Positions 6,755 to 9,028 of a stretch of 9,028 bases of DNA are shown one piece after another. Each line of letters begins with the position of its first letter. Positions within the stretch are counted from its first letter, which is position 1. A program made the translations under genes and the position numbers. Source of the DNA: Thermoplasmatota archaeon. GTDB taxonomy: Bacteria > Pseudomonadota > Gammaproteobacteria > Burkholderiales > Thiobacillaceae. The DNA is taken from positions 1-9,028 of the forward strand of contig JAMCVR010000039.1 of the NCBI GenBank assembly GCA_023475455.1. Direction: 5' to 3'. The notes under the pieces were generated by a model that saw nothing but the letters and a program-made list of their open reading frames with translations, was not told the DNA's origin and did no database searches.

Positions 6755-6783
6755 ACTATAGGTAGCGAGCTCGGCTTGGGCAA
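6755..6783 (-). promoter_or_regulatory. Sigma-70 promoter for the acidic-protein gene
   Basis: On the - strand TTGCCC (-35; 6778-6783) and TATAGT (-10; 6755-6760) are separated by exactly 17 bp (6761-6777). The predicted start lies just before the GGAGGA ribosome site of the acidic gene, giving a leader of about 15-20 nt. The gene can therefore be transcribed independently of the LemA-like stub and alcohol dehydrogenase upstream. Confidence 0.6.
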
Positions 6784-6786
6784 GCG

Positions 6787-6960
6787 TCAGTCCGGGCGGC
6801 CGATGAGCATCAGGCCAAGCAGGACGTCCAGCATGAGCAGCATGTCGATGTTCGACCACGCCTTGCCGACGTTGTGTTTCAGCGAAACCAACTGGTTGAA
6901 GATGAAGACGACGAAGACCGCGAGCAGTGCGAGAATGAAGAAAACCAGCAGGCCGGACAT
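6787..6960 (-). CDS. LemA N-terminal-like membrane stub, 57 residues (probably truncated lemA)
   Basis: A short ORF runs from ATG 6960 to TGA 6787-6789. The product starts MSGLLVFFILALLAVFVVFI, a single transmembrane segment, then FNQLVSLKHNVGKAWSNIDM. That second block matches the opening of LemA-family proteins (Y/FNxLVxLxxxVxxAWxxIDxxL). LemA proteins normally continue for about 140 more residues of helical domain; here the sequence switches at residue 43 to LMLDVLLGLMLIGRPD and stops. No remaining LemA sequence exists in the 52 bp before the next gene. It therefore looks like a lemA gene that lost most of its 3' part, leaving an open, possibly still translated, small membrane peptide. A GGAG lies about 10 bp upstream of the ATG. 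It sits 71 bp downstream of the alcohol dehydrogenase stop on the same strand. Confidence 0.6.
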   Translation of the reverse strand: MSGLLVFFILALLAVFVVFIFNQLVSLKHNVGKAWSNIDMLLMLDVLLGLMLIGRPD

Positions 6961-7031
6961 GGGATGAAGGCTCCGGAAAGATTCAGTCGCAGAAATAGCG
7001 GATGAGGGGCGGCCAACTTCAGTGGCGGCGC

Positions 7032-8557
7032 TTAGATGCGCGCGGCGAGGATGGCCGCGATCTCGTCGTCCTCGAGCCGCACCGGATTGGTCTTCATGCT
7101 GCTGCCGCGGCTGTTGGCGACGATGCGCGGGATGTCGGCGGGCGTCACGCCGTAGTGCGCCAGCGACGGCAGCCTCAGCTCGCGCGTCCAGGCGTGGAGT
7201 GTGTCGATGAGGGCTTCGTGCGCAGCCTCCTGGCCCAGCTGTCCTTGCCTGCTCAGCAGGCGACTCACCTGCGCGTATTTTTCCAGCGCCGGATGCGCCG
7301 GCTCGCGGCTACGCAGCGTTTCGATATTGATGCGCGTGGCCGTTGCCACCAGCGTCCCGCACGCGACGCCATGCGGAATCGGGAAGAACGCCCCCAGCGG
7401 CGCGGCCAGCCCGTGCACCGAGCCGAGCCCGACCTGCGCCAGCGTGATGCCCGACACCAGTGCCGCATACGCCATGCGTTCGCGCGCCGCGGCATCGCCG
7501 GCGTCGGCAGCCTCAGCTCGCGCGTCCAGGCGTGGAGTGTGTCGATGAGGGCTTCGTGCGCAGCCTCCTGGCCCAGCTGTCCTTGCCTGCTCAGCAGGCG
7601 ACTCACCTGCGCGTATTTTTCCAGCGCCGGATGCGCCGGCTCGCGGCTACGCAGCGTTTCGATATTGATGCGCGTGGCCGTTGCCACCAGCGTCCCGCAC
7701 GCGACGCCATGCGGAATCGGGAAGAACGCCCCCAGCGGCGCGGCCAGCCCGTGCACCGAGCCGAGCCCGACCTGCGCCAGCGTGATGCCCGACACCAGTG
7801 CCGCATACGCCATGCGTTCGCGCGCCGCGGCATCGCCGGCGTCGGCATACAGCGCCAGCAGGCCGTCGCGGGCAGCCTTCATCCCGCCCCAGGCGAGCGA
7901 ATCGGTGAGCGGCGCGGCGCGGCTGGAAACATAGGATTCCAGCAGTTGGGTGAGGGCATCCATGCCGTTCGCCGCAATGACGGCGGGCGGGCAGGTCGCC
8001 AAAAGATCCGGGTCGACCAGTGCAACTTCCGCCACCAGTTTCTCGTCGCGGAAGGATTTCTTGAAGCCATCGGGGCCCTGCACGCTCAACACCGCATTCT
8101 TGGTCGCCTCAGATCCCGTGCCCGCCGTGGTCGGCACCGCGATGAACGGGGTTGCCGGGCCGACATAGGGCAGTTCCGGTCCCACGCCCTCCAGATGATC
8201 CATCGCCGAATTGCCGGGTTTCAGCAGGCCGGCAATCGCCTTCGCGGCATCCAGCGCGCTGCCGCCGCCGATGCCGACGACTACATCGATCGGCTCGGTA
8301 CGCAAGGCGCGCACGGCCTCGTCCACCATCTGCGGCGACGGCTCGCCCGGAATGGCAAGGTGCAGCCACGTCATGCCCTGTGCCTTCAGCCCGGTGGCCA
8401 CACTTGGCCAGAATGGCGAGTTCTTCAGCGACCCTGCGCCGGTCACAAGCAAGGCATGCGCCCCATATCCGCGGACAATACCGGGCAGCTTGGCGAGCGC
8501 TCCCGAGCCGAACTCGATGCGCGGCAGGCGCGAAAGGGAGAATTCAGTGATGCGCAC
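7032..8557 (-). pseudogene. Iron-type alcohol dehydrogenase, frameshifted by a 338-bp tandem duplication
   Basis: Group III (iron-containing) alcohol dehydrogenases oxidise alcohols or reduce aldehydes with NAD(P). The N-terminal 351 residues, read from GTG 8557, are normal: nucleotide motif GIGGGSALDAAK (95-106), VPTTAGTGSEATKNAV (141-156), and the catalytic domain with NGMDALTQLLESYVS (197-211) and GSVHGLAAPLGAFFPIPHG (266-284). After RELRLP the frame is lost because 338 bp (not a multiple of 3) are duplicated, and the shifted frame stops at 7265. The true C-terminus (SLAHYGVTPADIPRIVANSR...EDDEIAAILAARI) is present in another frame, ending at TAA 7032-7034. Removing one copy restores a 395-residue enzyme of normal family length. 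Metal ligands D200, H269 and H283 are present, but the expected second-position His is Q204, and a second conserved His is A273. It may be intact in the real genome if the duplication is an assembly error. Confidence 0.85.
7167..7847. repeat. Perfect 338-bp tandem duplication inside the alcohol dehydrogenase gene
   Basis: Segment 7167-7509 recurs as 7505-7847 at an offset of 338 bp, with no difference that I can find. The copies overlap by the five bases CGGCA (7505-7509), the microhomology at the junction; CGGCA also flanks the outer ends (7167-7171 and 7843-7847). Flanks differ immediately outside (A7166 versus T7504; G7510 versus T7848). Such identity means either a very recent event or an assembly artefact. 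Confidence 0.93.
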
Positions 8558-8766
8558 AGGCGGCTTTCAATCAACGGTGACGCTGAATGGTAGCGAGTTT
8601 GCCGGCGCGCTGTCTGCTCAATCAATGTGCTGGATTGCCGGTCTTGTTGCGGCGATCGCGATGATCGCCGCCCACAACGAGCGAAATCGATTTCCCCCAG
8701 TCGCCTGAAAACATTGGGAATATCGGTTCCTGGCCGCGAAGGCCAGTTTGATATGTCGAGTAAGTG
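8558..8766. other. Intergenic region between alcohol dehydrogenase and tRNA, with two hairpins
   Basis: I see no convincing gene here. A strong dyad has 9-bp arms GCGGCGATC 8649-8657 and GATCGCCGC 8663-8671 with a 5-nt loop, and outer arms TTGT 8644-8647 / ACAA 8674-8677. A second hairpin is CTGGCC 8730-8735 / GGCCAG 8741-8746 with loop GCGAA, followed by only three T. Neither has a proper T-tract, so neither is called a terminator. No clear promoter for the alcohol dehydrogenase was found on the - strand. Confidence 0.45.
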
Positions 8767-8796
8767 TTGACGGGGTGCGGAACGCTTTGCTATAGT
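8767..8796 (+). promoter_or_regulatory. Sigma-70 promoter of the initiator tRNA gene
   Basis: TTGACG (8767-8772; 5 of 6 to consensus) and TATAGT (8791-8796; 5 of 6) are separated by 18 bp. The expected start is about 25-30 bp before the tRNA 5' end at 8833, normal for a tRNA precursor. The strength and position fit a stable-RNA promoter. Confidence 0.75.
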
Positions 8797-8832
8797 TCCG
8801 CTTCTCGATTGACGCAGTTTCATTGCGACAGG

Positions 8833-9028
<196 letters not shown>

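Noticed and set aside
6776..6967. 63-codon + strand frame between the acidic gene and the dehydrogenase
   Set aside because: The - strand frame over the same bases encodes a transmembrane segment and LemA motif, which is far better supported.
7265..7504. Treating the 430-residue frameshifted dehydrogenase as a genuine longer protein
   Set aside because: The last ~79 residues are Arg/Trp-rich out-of-frame translation of a duplicated segment; the true C-terminus is present in another frame.
7460..8593. Open frames on the + strand over the alcohol dehydrogenase
   Set aside because: They are antisense to a gene with clear family motifs and contain the same duplication; no ribosome site or domain supports them.

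Overview
The window looks like chromosomal DNA of a GC-rich Betaproteobacterium, perhaps near the Nitrosomonadales/Rhodocyclales. This rests on codon use, the style of RecJ, an outer-membrane 'putative porin' and small conserved proteobacterial proteins; no marker here fixes the genus. It reads as a complete draft contig: the porin gene is cut by the left end, and the last 127 bases exactly repeat an internal segment, as expected at a node of a k=127 de Bruijn graph assembly.

Layout. (1) 1-2591, + strand: 3' part of a porin gene, a compact palindromic repeat doublet (about 1002-1125), then two overlapping genes for an exported ankyrin-repeat protein and an exported coiled-coil protein, ended by a strong intrinsic terminator (2732-2761). 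(2) 2708-4465, - strand: recJ, convergent with that operon; the operon's terminator lies inside the recJ 3' coding end. (3) 4568-6477, + strand, divergent from recJ: a three-part protein (MerR/excisionase-like N-terminus, helical linker, then 2Fe-2S ferredoxin plus FAD/NAD(P) reductase), coupled through TGATG to a small membrane protein with an HExxH motif. (4) 6459-8557, - strand: a short acidic protein with its own promoter, a 57-residue stub resembling the LemA N-terminus, and an iron-type alcohol dehydrogenase gene broken by a perfect 338-bp tandem duplication. (5) 8767-8905, + strand: a good promoter and an initiator tRNA(fMet) whose final bases are replaced by alcohol dehydrogenase sequence at the contig end.

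How the genes may work together. The porin, ankyrin and coiled-coil genes form a plausible cell-envelope cluster. The redox fusion protein and its HExxH partner are almost certainly co-translated, and are the most interesting candidates for an undescribed function: a redox enzyme carrying a DNA-binding-like fold, paired with a possible membrane metalloprotein. The duplication in the alcohol dehydrogenase and the tRNA-to-dehydrogenase junction should be treated first as assembly or amplification artefacts. If real, they are nested tandem duplications of 338 and 1094 bp that share a 40-bp hot region.
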